A stretch of DNA of 64,000 nt from Selaginella moellendorffii (lineage: Eukaryota > Streptophyta > Lycopodiopsida > Selaginellales > Selaginellaceae). The stretch spans positions 1,175,443-1,239,442 of the forward strand of contig NW_003314314.1 in the NCBI RefSeq assembly GCF_000143415.4. Direction: 5' to 3'. The position numbers were made by a program, and so were the translations under genes. Numbering within the stretch: the first letter of the stretch is position 1; every line of letters starts with the position of its first letter. The notes under the pieces are model-generated. The model saw only the letters and a program-made list of their open reading frames with translations, did not search any database and was not told where the DNA came from. Below, in pieces: positions 34,527 to 45,576 of this stretch.

Positions 34527-35676
34527 TATAAGGAACCAACTCGCCGAGGTGTCGTAGGCTAAAGGAGCCCCGAAAGCATGACCAAAACGATAAAGAGTTC
34601 ATCGGATGGGACCAAGTCTAAGATCGAGTCCAAGACCGACTCTAAGACCGAGCTCGAGATAGAGTCCGGAATCGAGTCCAAGACTGACTCGGAGACCGAG
34701 TTCGAGACCGAGTTCGAGATGGAGTCCAAGATCCGAAATCGGGTCCGAGACCGAGTCCGAGGTCGAGTCCGAGGTCGGGTCCAAGATCGGGTCCGAGATC
34801 GAGTCCGAGATCGAGTCTGAGACCGAATCCGAAGTCGGATCCGAGATCGAGTGCGAAATTGAGCCAGAGACTAAGTCCGAGTACTAATACGGGTCAAGGG
34901 GTGAAAGCCCAAAGCGTGCGTCTCCCAGGGGGGGGGGGGAGCTGCAGGGGGTTCCAAAAGTATAGTAAGGATAGTGAGGTCTAGGAACCAGTCTTGAAGG
35001 AATTCTCCAGTAGTGTTTCCAAACTGACTTGAGGTTGAGATTGGGGCCGAGGGGCCTTGGGTGGGAGTGAGCATGGGCTTGGGTGGTGCCGGAGGGGCCA
35101 CCCAGGGAAGTGTTCAAGAGCAGCTCCCACTCCCGAAAGGGAAACCGACTGCAGTGCTCCTGGCTCAGGTGGAGTGGTTCCCCACTTGAGTACCTTGTGG
35201 CTCATTAGTCCTTGCCCTTCCTAGGGGCTTGGGCCTTCCCTTCGGGATGGGAGTGGGGGGGTAGAGGTACCCATACCGGGCCGTTAGGCCACGGTGTTTC
35301 GCCCCAACGTCCCGAAGCAAGTGCTGCACCCAAGGCTTGGGATTTAGAGGGTCCCATGATTAAGTTTTGTTGTACCAAGGGGTGTTAGGAACCTGGAGGC
35401 TTGGTGTGCTTGGCTGCTTGTGCCTGCGGGGAGTGTAGCCGAACCTTAAGTCAAGTCTAACCCGGGGAGGGGGATTGGGAGAGAATTGGGAATCCGTAGA
35501 TGGATGGCTAACACTCTGTTGCTCGTGTAGTGAGTAGCTGAAACCAAGTAGGACCAAGTAGGAGCTGGTACAATAGGTGAGAACCTTGGCAAGGGAATTT
35601 AGCACAAGCCAAGGCAGTGTTGGTCGGATAAACGAGGTAAGTTGGCAAATTGGAAAGGAAAAATTTGTGGCTTACA
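34527..35676 (+). repeat. Z 3' LTR
   Basis: Starts TATAAGGAACC (TG mutated to TA) and ends GTGGCTTACA, followed by TCAAG. Hexamer array at 34618-34885; G run at 34928-34939; motif GTGAAAGCCCAAAGCGTGCG complete here. Confidence 0.93.
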
Positions 35677-35681
35677 TCAAG

Positions 35682-36312
35682 CTTGTCCTAGAGACTAACT
35701 CTTAATACTAACGGAGGCTTGGGGTGAAAGCCCAAAGCGTGTGTTCCTCAAGGGGGGGGGGGGGGAGGGTTGTGGGGGGGTTCCAAATGTATGGTAGGGA
35801 TAGTGGGTAGGTCGGGCATGGCCAACTAACCTGAGGCATAGTCTAGCTCCCGCTTGCGTGCCTGTCCTTGTTCTGCATCCGGCTTGGGTCTAAGCCCAAG
35901 TTCCATTCTATGCTAGCTGGTGGAATACCCATGTCCTTGCGTTAGGCCACTGGTATGCTGAAATAGCACTAAACTCCATTTGGCGCCGTTTTGCTTGTTG
36001 GTCCTGGCATTGGGATGCTGGTTTCTCCAGGACTGTTCCAAGTCGCTCCGGGCTCCTGTCCCATCGTTCCTTGGGCTGTATGCTCGAGAGTTGCTCTGTG
36101 GTTCGGTTCCGTTACTCCTTGGCTCCATGCCTGGGAGTTTGGCACCATTCCTTCGTTCAGTGGCCCAAAGCCTTGAACTTCGGGTTTCGCACCATTATCC
36201 TTTGGACACGTGGCATATATCACGTGGCATAAAGAGGGTTTAGGTTCTGCTTCGTGGTGTTATCCTATGGTAAATCGCCATAGAATAAAGTGTCAAAACC
36301 ACGTGCACTACA
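35682..36312 (+). repeat. V 5' LTR, right portion
   Basis: Continues the LTR after the Z insertion. GGGTGAAAGCCCAAAGCGTG at about 35723, a long G run near 35752-35765 and TTCCAAATGTATGGTAGGG follow. It ends CGTGCACTACA at 36312. The part from about 35715 aligns with 49025-49632. The primer site TGGTATCAGAGG lies at 36315-36326. Confidence 0.75.
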
Positions 36313-36922
36313 TTTGGTATCAGAGGATGAGTCTTAGCGAGTACTATCCAATGAGATTGGGCAACTAGTCTCATTGCATACACAGAGATGAAAACGATGA
36401 TCCAAGTGGGTACACGTTTGGGTGCAAAGGCTTCACAATCATTTCTTGGGTATGGATTTGGTTACCTTGTTGTACCTTATGATGTGAGCTTGCTCTTGGG
36501 CTCATAGGATGGATTAAGGTGTACCATTTTACACAAGTTTGCGCTTGGGCTTGTGAGTGAGGCACATTAACAACTCAAGATTACACTTTAAGTTGGCAAG
36601 ATTAATGTTAGCCTATCGGTGGTTCCATGAATTGTTCCTTGTACCATGGGTGAAAGCAAACCTCCTTGGGTTTGTTATGAGTGGAAAATAGGCTAGACTA
36701 GTAGATCCTTCCTAGGCATGATTATAAGTGGATCAATCAAGATTGTAGGGATTAGTCTATTGGTTCAAGTAGTCATTGTCGTGCTCTCTCATGAACTTTT
36801 CTTGGATTGAACTGAAGGCAGTGCAAAAACAGGCTTGAGGTTTAGTCAAAAATAAGACTGAAAAGAGAGTTGTCAGGGACGAAGGATCAAACACATAAAT
36901 CATTTTGTCTTGGAGAGATGAT
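36313..36922 (+). other. V interior, first segment
   Basis: Follows the primer site; no gene is seen. It ends at the TTA target site of the DNA transposon. Confidence 0.6.
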
Positions 36923-36925
36923 TTA

Positions 36926-36949
36926 AAGCTCTATTTCGTTAAAGTGGGA
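36926..36949 (+). repeat. left terminal inverted repeat
   Basis: 24 bp, perfect inverse of 44385-44408. Directly inside, AAGTGGGA...TCCCACTT forms a small additional hairpin. Confidence 0.85.
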
Positions 36950-37367
36950 ATTGTCATTATCCCACTTGTAAAATAAGGTTTCCAAACCTTTATATAGTAT
37001 ATAAATATAACAAAATTCAACTGCATTGAGGCACATGCCATTTTATTTTAAACAAGGAAATGTCTACTCAATCACTTCTCCTCCCCCTGCCACTGCTTCA
37101 CCTCTCTCTTCTCCTTGTCATCGTCGTCCAATTTCTTTCCATCCTTTTAATATTGGCTCAGTTGCTCCGAGTCTAGGTGGAGCCCAAGTCCCCATTCAAT
37201 CTTTACTTTCCCCTTATTAATAAAACAACTTCGTAGACTTCCAATAACATGCTGTAACACTTCTAGTATAATGCAAATCCTCTCAAAGAATTGTCTTTTA
37301 ATATTAATACAATGGCATGGAACCCCATGCCATAATAAGTTATATTTTTAAATAAATACATGCCATC
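36950..37367. other. transposon left subterminal region
   Basis: AT-rich, no gene seen. It lies between the TIR and the stop of the minus-strand gene. Confidence 0.5.
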
Positions 37368-40310
37368 TCAGACTGTTATTTTTTGCCTCCAACGCCTATA
37401 CAATAATCTTGGAATTTCATTACTCTCCACACTATCAGGATTTAAACCCAATAGTAATACCATCTCTTCTTTAATACGTCCACGCTCATGTTCAGTGGTC
37501 GAAGAACCCATCCGGTTGAGCAGATTATAGAGATGCGGATAGTGCTTGGCTAGACAATATACATGCCATAAATAATGACTGGTGTCTGTCCGATCAAATG
37601 GCTTCTGATATACCGTTCCATCTGCTATTTGGTTGATTTCTGCAGCCACCTCCTGGACTGGCCGGTTCTCTATCACCATCGCTCTAAGCCGTTTTGCAAG
37701 GTCCCCCAGAACATACGGTCCTTCTTCGATGCGCCACCAGTGCGCTTTTCAGTCCTCGTGTCTGAATATTCACAACGATCTATAATCAAAATGGCGTGAG
37801 GCCTCACGTGACCTTACCTTGTGCAGGTTGTGAGCTCGGCCCAACATGGGTATCTTCAACAGTAGTTGTTAACACCGTTTTAGCATCTGGGGGTGGCCAC
37901 GCTCTTGCATATAGAGCTTGTGAGATAACATTTAAACTTAAAATGCGTACTCACCAGGTTCGCAGAGAAGATACTGTTTTTCTTTGACAACTGTAATTAT
38001 ATGCTCCATTGAAGTCACCTCTTCAATGGAGTTTGTCACCGCAACACACGGGACACCCTTGAGTAGTGCGGCTCGAAAGAATAGTCCGCCGCAGTTGTAC
38101 TCGACAACGCATTTGCCCTTGGAGTCGGAAGCAGGTGACCCACCTGCTATTGCGTTGAAGACCCAGCTGAGCATTTCCCATGCTGCACCTGGAGCTTTCT
38201 TTGGATTCGAAAGCTCCATAGCCGTCTTCAGCTCCTCAGGCACGGGTAAATTGACCTCCCTCAGATCAATTTGATCGGCCTTGTCGAACGAAGCTGGGAA
38301 GTCACTCCAGTCCCACTCTGCTGCAGGACCAATAACAAGGGCGAGTGTGAAGATGCGGACATTTGTCGGTATCTTCTTCTTAGCCATTATCCCATGGATC
38401 TCCCGCATCTCCTTGCCTTTCAACCGAGCCTTCACCTCGTTCAAGGCCTTCCAGAACTTGTGATAGGATTCGGAGTCGTAGATCATATAGTGGACTGAAG
38501 ATTCCACCTCCGCAAGTCCCACCATTAAGTCAATGATGGAGTTGACTTCGTCTGCATGAGTGATCTCCTCGTTTGTGAAGTCCATCACACAAAAGATGTT
38601 CTTGACCTGCTCATCTCCGCGGGAAATGATGCTCCTCCACCTTTGATCCTCATCCGAATTCACATATACCCGGTAAGGTTCTCGATAGGCCTCTGCTGCG
38701 GGGTCGAGCTGTTTCTGAAGCCGGCGGTCGACATCCCTCTTAATGAAATTTGGATACTGATCCAACTTCTCAGCTTTACTTTTTGTGGCATCCCGCAGCA
38801 GATCGATGAACTTGGGGGCCCCCTTCACGTACTCGTCGATGTCTTCATTTGACAACTCCAGCTCTTCCATCATCTCTTGCGTGGTGTCGATGCTCACCCT
38901 CTCCACGGCCACTTGCTCGAAGATCCAATCCTTCAATAGCGCACGAGCTCTCAGAGTCGTGCACAAGTCCTCGTATGTCACAATATGGCCGGGAGTCATT
39001 TTGGTCTTGTTGAAGACTACCTCACCACGTAGAAGAGCATTAGCCACTGTCAGAAGGTCGTCGTCGTCTAGAGACCGCGAGAAACGCAAGGCGTTGAGCT
39101 TCAAACCATTGGGCTTCCAGCCGTCCTCCACACCCATTGAGTTTAGCAACTCCCCGTCATGGTACCTCCTTAGCACATCTACCCATTTGTCAAAAACAAC
39201 TTTTGTCGCGAGTAGAATGTTATGGATGCTGAGTGTGTCATTGACCCCCAGTGTTTTTGAGAGAATACTTGAGAATTCCTGCAATGGAAATGGCGTGAGG
39301 CCACATGCTATGCCACATGCAACGAGGCTTACCTGCCAGGCACTAGTTGCTAGTGCACGTCCTTGTCCTGGTTTTTGTGGCTTTGGTGGGTGTAGTGTTC
39401 GAACCCGAGGCAATGGCATCACCAAGTAGCTTCTTTTTTGGAGCAGGAGAGTCGGACGTCGGCTTGAGCTTGACCACCCTTTTCTGCTTCGGGGTAGTTT
39501 CCAGATCGACCCCCTTCCCCTTCGCTTCGCGAACTGGAGTCACTCTCAACGGCTCAATGTTGGAATATAGTTTTTGAACATCGCCGTAGGTGAGGTCCGT
39601 GGATTCCATGTGATCTTCATAGACCCGCAGCGTCTTTGAAATTGTGGGCCTCCTGGACAACCTCTCCCTAGCTCCCTCTAGGAATTCCTCATAGCCGCTG
39701 CCCCCCTCCGGGAAGCCGCTAGGATGTGCAAGGTGGATCTTGAAGGTGGACGCTGTCTCTACCACAAGTGCCAGTCCATATTCTTGCATGGAATTGCATG
39801 GAGTGTCTGTCACTTGGATGAGGATCCCCATGCATTCTTTTCTCCCACCATCTGTGTTGTACAGCCTCAGATCCTCGCCTTCCATCCCGAAAGTCCAATT
39901 GGTGAGCTCCTCCCCCTTCTCTGCATCCACATTGACAGTGGCTGGAAGAAGAACGCAATTCCTCGCCTGTTCAGAAATGCACAACAATTAGAGCTGACAG
40001 ATGAAAAGTTAGTAGCTGGAAATAACGTGAGGCCACACGCCATTCACCACTGCATCAGATGTCTTGAGGCTGCATCCTAAGATGGCGTGAGGCTACACGC
40101 CATCTGTAACCAGACTGCACTCGAGAGCCCAATCGGTGCATGCCAATGTTGCTACTGAATGGCATGTGGCCTCATGCCATTTTCTACTTGGCCTAAAAGA
40201 CTTACCATTTGAAGCCGAATGGAGGTGTGACAATCGAGGCCGGACTCACTGGTGAATGTGCACTGTGTGTGCAGCGGATCGTAGCAGCAAGGCTACTCTA
40301 CCACTTACAG
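37368..40310 (-). CDS. transposon-encoded multi-exon protein, unknown family
   Basis: Exons from right to left on the minus strand: about 40310-40206 (donor AAATG then GTAAGTC), 39966-39333, 39278-37961 (donor CCTG then GTGAGT), a small exon about 37898-37832 (AKTVLTTTVEDTHVGPSSQP) and a last exon to TAA at 37368. The third exon encodes about 440 residues (EFSSILSKTLGVND onward) ending CVVEYNCGGLFFRAALLKGV and PCVAVTNS, faintly like the SAM-binding motif I of DNA methyltransferases; that is a guess. The last exon encodes LAKRLRAMVIENRPVQEVAA and NLLNRMGSSTTEHERGRIKE. The frame between exons 2 and 3 does not join cleanly, so exon limits may be wrong or the gene slightly damaged. Its introns hold GGCC-centred palindromes. 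Confidence 0.55.
37791..37809. repeat. GGCC-centred palindrome, copy 1 (intronic)
   Basis: Core CGTGAGGCCTCACG is a perfect 14-bp palindrome, within the last intron of the minus-strand gene. Confidence 0.85.
39279..39332 (-). other. 54-nt intron containing palindrome copy 2
   Basis: On the minus strand GTAAGCCTCG opens and CCATTTCCATTGCAG closes. Much of the intron is ATGGCGTGAGGCCACATGC (39290-39311) plus a partial second arm, so almost the entire intron is repeat. Confidence 0.7.
40021..40180. repeat. GGCC-centred palindromes, copies 3-5 (one intron)
   Basis: Three copies, at 40021-40044, 40081-40104 and 40159-40180, in the 239-nt intron between about 40205 and 39967. Consensus half ATGGCRTGWGGCC. 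Confidence 0.85.
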
Positions 40311-40419
40311 TTGGAGAGTGGCGCTGAAATCTCCCAGGACGCCAAGTGGGCTGCGTGTGGGTGGTGGAGTGGGCGGCGGAGTTGGCGGCGAAGTTACAAA
40401 CTGGGTGTGTCTTGAAGTG

Positions 40420-40580
40420 GACGCCGATGCACACGAGCGCGATGCGAGCGCGAGTGTGATGCAAGCGCGAGTGGACGCCGATGCACACGAGAAACCTGTA
40501 GAGAAGATAGATGAGCGCGAATGTGAGCGTGATCGCGAGTAGGAGCGCGATGCGAGCGCGAGTATGCGAGCGCAAGTACG
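40420..40580. repeat. imperfect tandem repeat, GAGCGCGATGCGAGCGCGAG type
   Basis: Two copies of GTGGACGCCGATGCACACGA about 54 bp apart, separated by GCGAGCGCGAGT units. GC-rich, unlike its surroundings. Confidence 0.85.
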
Positions 40581-41244
40581 AAGCAAAATACAAAACCTAA
40601 CCTCACACGCGCGAAATGTCACTAATCCCGCAACGTCATCATTCCTCGGACTTGGGCGCCACCATTAATTTCTGGATCGCCGCGCGCATGCATGCACGTG
40701 AAATCCAAAAGAAATCCACAACGTCATCATTCCTCGGACTGCATGCACGCAAAATCCAAAAGAAAGATCATGATTGGGATATCATTTAATACCCTCGCTA
40801 TATTTATACCATGCATGATTAGATATTCCAAGGCATCTTGTATTTCCAAAAATGCCAGATGTTCAGCTATATAAAGAATGGTATACAATGTCCTTCTTGA
40901 TGACCCTACAAAGAAGCATCTCGATTGGACACCACATGAGACCACACGAGCCTTACAATGTTTCAGGGGCATTTGCCATAGATCCGACCGTTATTTTGCT
41001 CCAAGATTTTACAGTTTGGTGTGCATTGACCTTTCCATCGACACTGCAAAGGGACATCACAATCAGATGCGGGATCACAAGAAACCAACTTCACTAACTC
41101 TGGTTTCACAAAGATCTACGTAAGGAGTTATGAAATGAAAGGACCCTCTCTATTGAAATGTGTTTATGGTCCTAGGGGCATTGTGACATATCAAAGGATT
41201 TTGCATCAAGTTCTGTATTTGCATGTTTATCAAGTTACTGAATT

Positions 41245-41265
41245 GCTAAACCCTAAACCCTAAAC
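41245..41265. repeat. short interstitial telomere-like motif
   Basis: CTAAACCCTAAACCCTAAAC, about three plant-type units (complement of TTTAGGG). Such short motifs also occur in ordinary plant promoters. Confidence 0.8.
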
Positions 41266-41999
41266 ATGTGGCAAATGCTGCGTGAAGAAAGATGCCCTTT
41301 CTGGGCAAATGCTGTAAGAGGCAGATGCCGAGCAGATGTATCTCAGGCTAGCGAAGGGGACAAACGAAAGCTAGCTATAAACATGACGGGATGCAAATAG
41401 ATTACTAGGCTGGTCCTGCGAAAATCAAAAACCATAATTGAAAACATTGAAAATGCAAAAAGAAAGGTTTATAATATTTTTGAATTTTAAGCAACCAAAG
41501 AAATGTAAGTAGGGCATGTGTTTGTAAGTTTAAAAATGCCTCAACCACTTAAATTCCCAAGTAAATAAAGCTGTTTCTATTTTTGGTACAGGTAAACTTT
41601 ATAGCGTGTGGGCTCATGCAATTTTGAACCCAAAAATGCACCAAAAAATGCTCGACTAGCATTATTCTTTGAATGGTGTGTGGCCTTATATTGCCATAAA
41701 TGGACGTACACACACAGCATAATTATTCCTTTACACGGCGAATAATCTTGGCGCGGATTGCTGACATGGCATGGCAAAGTTCGAATCACTGACATGGCAC
41801 AGCTGGATTGAGGCAAGGACATAATGTGACAAAGTTCAACCTCCGACAGCAAAGTCTATAACCTACTCAGTTTGAAATTTGTCAGAGGAATCATAAAATC
41901 TGGTTTGTCAGAGGATTTGATGTGACGTTCAAGCGTGTGTTATTTTTGAATTCTCGAACTCATTCCTAGGTCTATTATTTTTGTGCGCCGTGTTCTTGG

Positions 42000-42215
42000 T
42001 TCCGCTGAGCGCAGTGAGCGCTGCTTGTGTAAGCGGCGTTGTGAGCTGTGGTTTATGCGTCTACGAGCGGTTGCGGCATTGCGAGCACCATTGCGAGCGG
42101 CAGTTTATGCGAGGGGCAGTTTGTGCGAGCGGCGCTACGAGCAGTTGCGGTGTTGCGAGCGGCACTACGAGTAGTTGCGGCGTTGCGAGCGGCATTGTCT
42201 TTGGTGTGGCTAGCG
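42000..42215. repeat. imperfect tandem repeat, GTTGCGAGCGGC type
   Basis: Units based on TTGCGAGCGGCRYTACGAG recur about six times. They give open frames rich in Ala, Arg and Ser that are not considered genes. Confidence 0.85.
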
Positions 42216-42287
42216 CTTCCTCTTGATATTCGGCACTTGTGCTTCCTGGTATGTTCACCATGGAATGGCTTAGGACCACATTTAGAA

Positions 42288-42477
42288 ATGGCATGAGGCC
42301 ACATGCCATCTTGGGCCCTTGCAATTTCATGGCTAGCGTATTGTCATGCATGTTTTTACTTGCCTGCAGCTGTGTGTATATCAAGATGGCATGAGGCCTC
42401 ATGCCAATTTTGTGAATGCAAAATTTCACGTGGGTGTCAATAGCATGTTTGAATAATGGCATGTGGCCTCATGCTAT
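42288..42477. repeat. GGCC-centred palindromes, copies 6-8
   Basis: Copies at 42288-42309, 42386-42408 and 42456-42477 lie upstream of the plus-strand ATG, probably in a 5' UTR intron that ends CTGCACTTTCAG at 42558. Confidence 0.85.
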
Positions 42478-42559
42478 TGAGGTTGTTTGGTATGTTATGA
42501 TTTAGGCCATTCTCCAATCATTTTTTGTATGGTCTTAACTTCTTTTCTGCACTTTCAGA

Positions 42560-44158
42560 ATGGCCTCCGCAAGTGCGACGCATATTCCCTCTGTGGATCT
42601 TAAGAACCGTGCTACATGGATTCAGGCAAAGGTGTTTCTAAACAACCCCGAGGGGGAGGTGGTAGCTGAGGGCTTAGCCACAGTTGTCGATCCAAGAGAT
42701 GCGGTTGCTAATCAAGAATTGGGCTGGGATGATATTGGAGTTGCGATTTTAGAGGTTGTTGACACAGAAGAAAACAGTCTGACTATTGGAAGCATTGTGC
42801 GGTGGAAATTGAGGCACTTAGTGTTTGAGAATGTGAAGGATTCACAATCAAACACCATTACAACTGATGACAGAACATCTCTTCATGGGAAAAGAAAGTA
42901 CACCCTCCTAAAGCGCAGCCAAAGGGATCTGAGCAACGAACCGAAAAGGCAGAAAATGGCGATGGAGGTTTGAATGGTCTCGACAGTTGCTTGTTGCAAG
43001 AGGAGGTGCTGTCAACATGCTGATTGGGATGCTATTGAAGAGAAGAGAGCAAGATACAAGACATTGTCCTGGAAGGCAGCTCGCAATTTTGTGTATGAGG
43101 CATTACGGTCATCTGTTGATGCTTCAGAACATCAGGTGGGGGGCATGGTCTTCCAGAGGGGTTTGGTCTGCATGAAGGCATGGAGAATCATTTATGGAGT
43201 CCCTTGAACCACATTCTACAGAATCAAAACTGAGTTCGAGGAAGAAAGGGTTCAACAGGCAGTCCATGGGAACGACGGTACTTACAAAACCAGGGGTCAT
43301 GTTGTATATGGAGAGGCAATTTTCAAGAGGTTTGTCGAGACATGTAGCGAGCAGCAACCACATAAAACCCGCCTCTTGGAAGATGGAACTCGAGACACCC
43401 AACGAGTTCTCCCTTCCATGTATACCAAGGGGGCCATATTGGAAGATGTGAATCGGGAACTCCAGAGTAATGGCTACAGGAAGCTGAGCCAATCTAGATT
43501 TAGTAGATTGTGGAGCAACAGGTTCAGGGATGTGAGTATAGGAAAGTACTCCAGCTTTTCAAAGTGTGACGAGTGCACTGCTATCAAAATGGCTTTGTCG
43601 AAGAATTCTTGCATCGCTCAAGAGCGAGAGACGTTGGTTAGAAGGCGGCTCGACCACAACATCGAGCAGAGAAGCTGCAGGACTGCATATTATCATAACA
43701 GGATTCTCTCCATGGAGAGACTTGACTCTTACCTCTGCATCATCCACGACAAAATGGACCAGAAAAAGACGTGCTTACCTCGACTCAATCTTGCCCCCAA
43801 GGCAATCTCTTCATCCATGAAGCTGCCTGTGTCTCTGTTTGGCATAATCGCTCATGGGCATGGTGCCCAGAATTATGGGAACTTCTTTGTACCTTTATGG
43901 GGTGGCGGGGGTGCAAACATGATGATTGCGTCCCTAGCAAAACACTTAAGGTCTCTGCAAAGTGCGCAGACTGAGCTGAACGACCAACCCTTGCATAAGG
44001 CCCTTGTCGATCGAACCCCATACAGGGTTCAGCTGGAGGAGGAGCAAAGGCTTGCAATATCGTGTGGGGCCCCATGCCATCCCAGTGAATATGTTGGCCG
44101 TCAGATTGTAGGGTTAGGAATGACGTTCATTTTGGAAAGCTCACCACACGCTCAATGA
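42560..44158 (+). pseudogene. DUF7869-type transposon protein, two in-frame TGA
   Basis: One reading frame of 533 codons from ATG 42560 to TGA 44158, broken only by TGA at 42971-42973 and 43205-43207. Features in order: an N-terminal region (MASASATHIPSVDLKNRATW), a Cys-rich motif ACCKRRCCQHADW, a segment IIYGVP*TTFYRIKTEFEEE, a CxxC motif FSKCDECTAIK with a charged helix, then LDSYLCIIHDKMDQKKTCLP and LFGIIAHGHGAQNYGNFFVP. The Cys-rich motif, the helix and the D-x-MDQ-x-KT-x-LP signature match what I recall of DUF7869 proteins, thought to be RNase H-like and transposon-linked. The later Asp-Asn and GHTHED-type motifs are missing, so the C-terminus looks deleted. Both stops are one transition from CGA. 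Confidence 0.65.
44060..44080. repeat. GGCC-centred palindrome, copy 9
   Basis: TCGTGTGGGGCCCCATGCCA, immediately before a CCCAG acceptor-like site inside the plus-strand gene; it may mark a degenerate intron. Confidence 0.7.
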
Positions 44159-44384
44159 ACAAACAAATAGCGTGCATGCCATCGCTCTTCTTTAGCTTCA
44201 GATTCGGCTTGTTCACCTTGACAATGAGATTTATTATACAACCAGATGGACTCAGTCTGGACACAAAGTCACCGCGCTAGTCACCATGCCCCAGATATGT
44301 CTAGCCCTTGGACAAAAAACATATAATTTCACGTCATTTTCAAATACTTGAAAATTTGTACCTAGTCCCATTTTACTGAATAAA

Positions 44385-44408
44385 TCCCACTTTAACGAAA
44401 TAGAGCTT
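44385..44408 (-). repeat. right terminal inverted repeat
   Basis: Perfect inverse of 36926-36949, followed by the TTA duplication at 44409-44411. Confidence 0.85.
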
Positions 44409-44411
44409 TTA

Positions 44412-45312
44412 GTCTCAATGAAGATAGTGTTGGTGATTTGGCTATGGCTTTGTGTTATTAGCATTTTGTGCATTTGCTAGCTGGCAGCTTTATTAACGTT
44501 CAAATAAACTGAGTTGCAAGTTTGAGTTAGTTGTGTTCTAGACGAGATTATTTAGTAGAGGGTTGAGCTTTGGCTTTTCCTTGAAGAGTGATTCAGTCGT
44601 GGACTATGCTAGCTTTATGAGATGAAAAGTTAGTGATCAATATTGAAATGTTTGAATCCTTCTTGGATTTGAGTTAGAATATATTGATCATTGATGATTC
44701 TTCTTGTGTTTGTTATGAAGTGAGTTACGTTTTGTTATAGATGGATTTGTGGAGGATCGTTTAGTGATCATTTGTTGAGCATAGTTCCGTTGTGATTAGC
44801 TTTTGGATTGATGCAGATATGCTCTTCATTAGCTCTGGCATTATAAAGTTTAACTTATGGATATGTTGAAGAGGATATTGTGAGTTGTGCCATGATTTCT
44901 TCTTTAGCATTGAAGTTAGTTCATGCAAGACTCGTGATCATTGTTAGGCAAAGACTTAGCTGTAACTTCTTTGAGCTTTTGGTTCCTTAAGTTTTCATGT
45001 TTGTGGTCCATTTGTTAGAAGTTGTTGGGGAAGGCATTTTGGCTTGTTAGCTTCAATATTGAAGTTAATATTTGCATCTAGAAATCATTGGTAATGATTG
45101 ATTGTCATCTAGGATAATTGATTATTCTTGTCAAAGGTTTTGCTTAATTGTGGTTGATATAGAATGATTTATCATTCTTCGGGGTGGTGGATTCTTTCTT
45201 CAATGATGATTATGCATCACTGCATTGATGGTATGATTCATAATCTTTCATGATAATTAGTTGTTCTCTTTGATGGCTTTTGGCTTTTCGCAATACCACA
45301 TGTTCTTTGTGG
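44412..45312 (+). other. V interior, second segment
   Basis: T-rich sequence without a gene. It is continuous with 48440 onward once the chimeric element and one TTTGC are removed. Confidence 0.6.
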
Positions 45313-45317
45313 TTTGC

Positions 45318-45421
45318 TGTTAGGCACCAGGTCAGAATAATAGGATAAAGAAAGGGCCCTGCAATCAAGTGATCACCCCTTTAGCCAGTTGGCTTAGGGT
45401 GTAAGGGATAGGATCCTAACA
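45318..45421 (+). repeat. X 5' LTR
   Basis: TGTTAGGCACCAGG...GATCCTAACA, 104 bp, nearly identical to 48331-48434. The first seven bases match the Y LTR. Confidence 0.9.
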
Positions 45422-45576
45422 ATGGTATCGGAGCCCAGTTCAAGTCTCGTGGCTGACAAGTGGGGCAAGAATATTCTAAAGGAATATTTAACATGGTGGA
45501 TCTAGAGGGAGAACCAAGGTTTGGTAGACCCTAAGAGAAGGACCATGGTGACCGGATGGTGGCCTAAGTATGATCA
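45422..45576 (+). repeat. X primer site and leader, first copy
   Basis: Begins ATGGTATCGGAGCCCAG (initiator Met tRNA type) and is repeated at 48145-48299 with only one or two differences. Confidence 0.9.

Larger units (their letters stand above)
19011..35676 (+). mobile_element. element Z: Ty3/gypsy chromovirus, interrupted by W
   Basis: LTRs of 1131 and 1150 bp (TGTAAGG...CTTACA) with perfect 5-bp target duplications TCAAG at 19006-19010 and 35677-35681. A primer-binding site TTTGGTATCGGAGCC follows the left LTR. Removing W (23143-32294 plus one AAGGA) leaves about 7.5 kb with gag, protease, RT, RNase H, integrase and a C-terminal chromodomain in that order. That order, with the chromodomain, defines a chromovirus. 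Several stops and frameshifts make this copy defective, but LTR similarity indicates fairly recent insertion. Confidence 0.93.
40311..42559. other. transposon central spacer, divergent upstream regions
   Basis: No gene supported. It separates the divergent minus- and plus-strand genes and so should hold both promoters. Long frames near 40305-40622 and 41981-42304 come from GC-rich low-complexity repeats. It carries a telomere-like motif and further palindromes (41602-41622, 41672-41697, 42288-42309, 42386-42408, 42456-42477). Confidence 0.55.
36926..44408. mobile_element. DNA transposon with 24-bp TIRs and TTA target duplication
   Basis: Terminal inverted repeats at 36926-36949 and 44385-44408 are perfect over 24 bp (starting AAGCTCTATTTCG and ending AAAGTGGGA). 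TTA flanks both ends (36923-36925, 44409-44411). Inside are a multi-exon minus-strand gene (37368 to about 40310) and a plus-strand gene (42560-44158), divergently arranged around a repeat-rich spacer. A 3-bp TTA duplication is also typical of PIF/Harbinger, but neither gene looks like a Harbinger transposase. The plus-strand protein resembles the DUF7869-type proteins common in eukaryotic repeats. The superfamily is left open. Confidence 0.75.

Noticed and set aside
41245-41265. Ancient telomere fusion site
   Set aside because: Only about three units; such short motifs are common in plant DNA.
40305-42304. Ser/Ala/Arg-rich frames in the transposon spacer
   Set aside because: They coincide with GC-rich tandem repeats and have no conserved motif.
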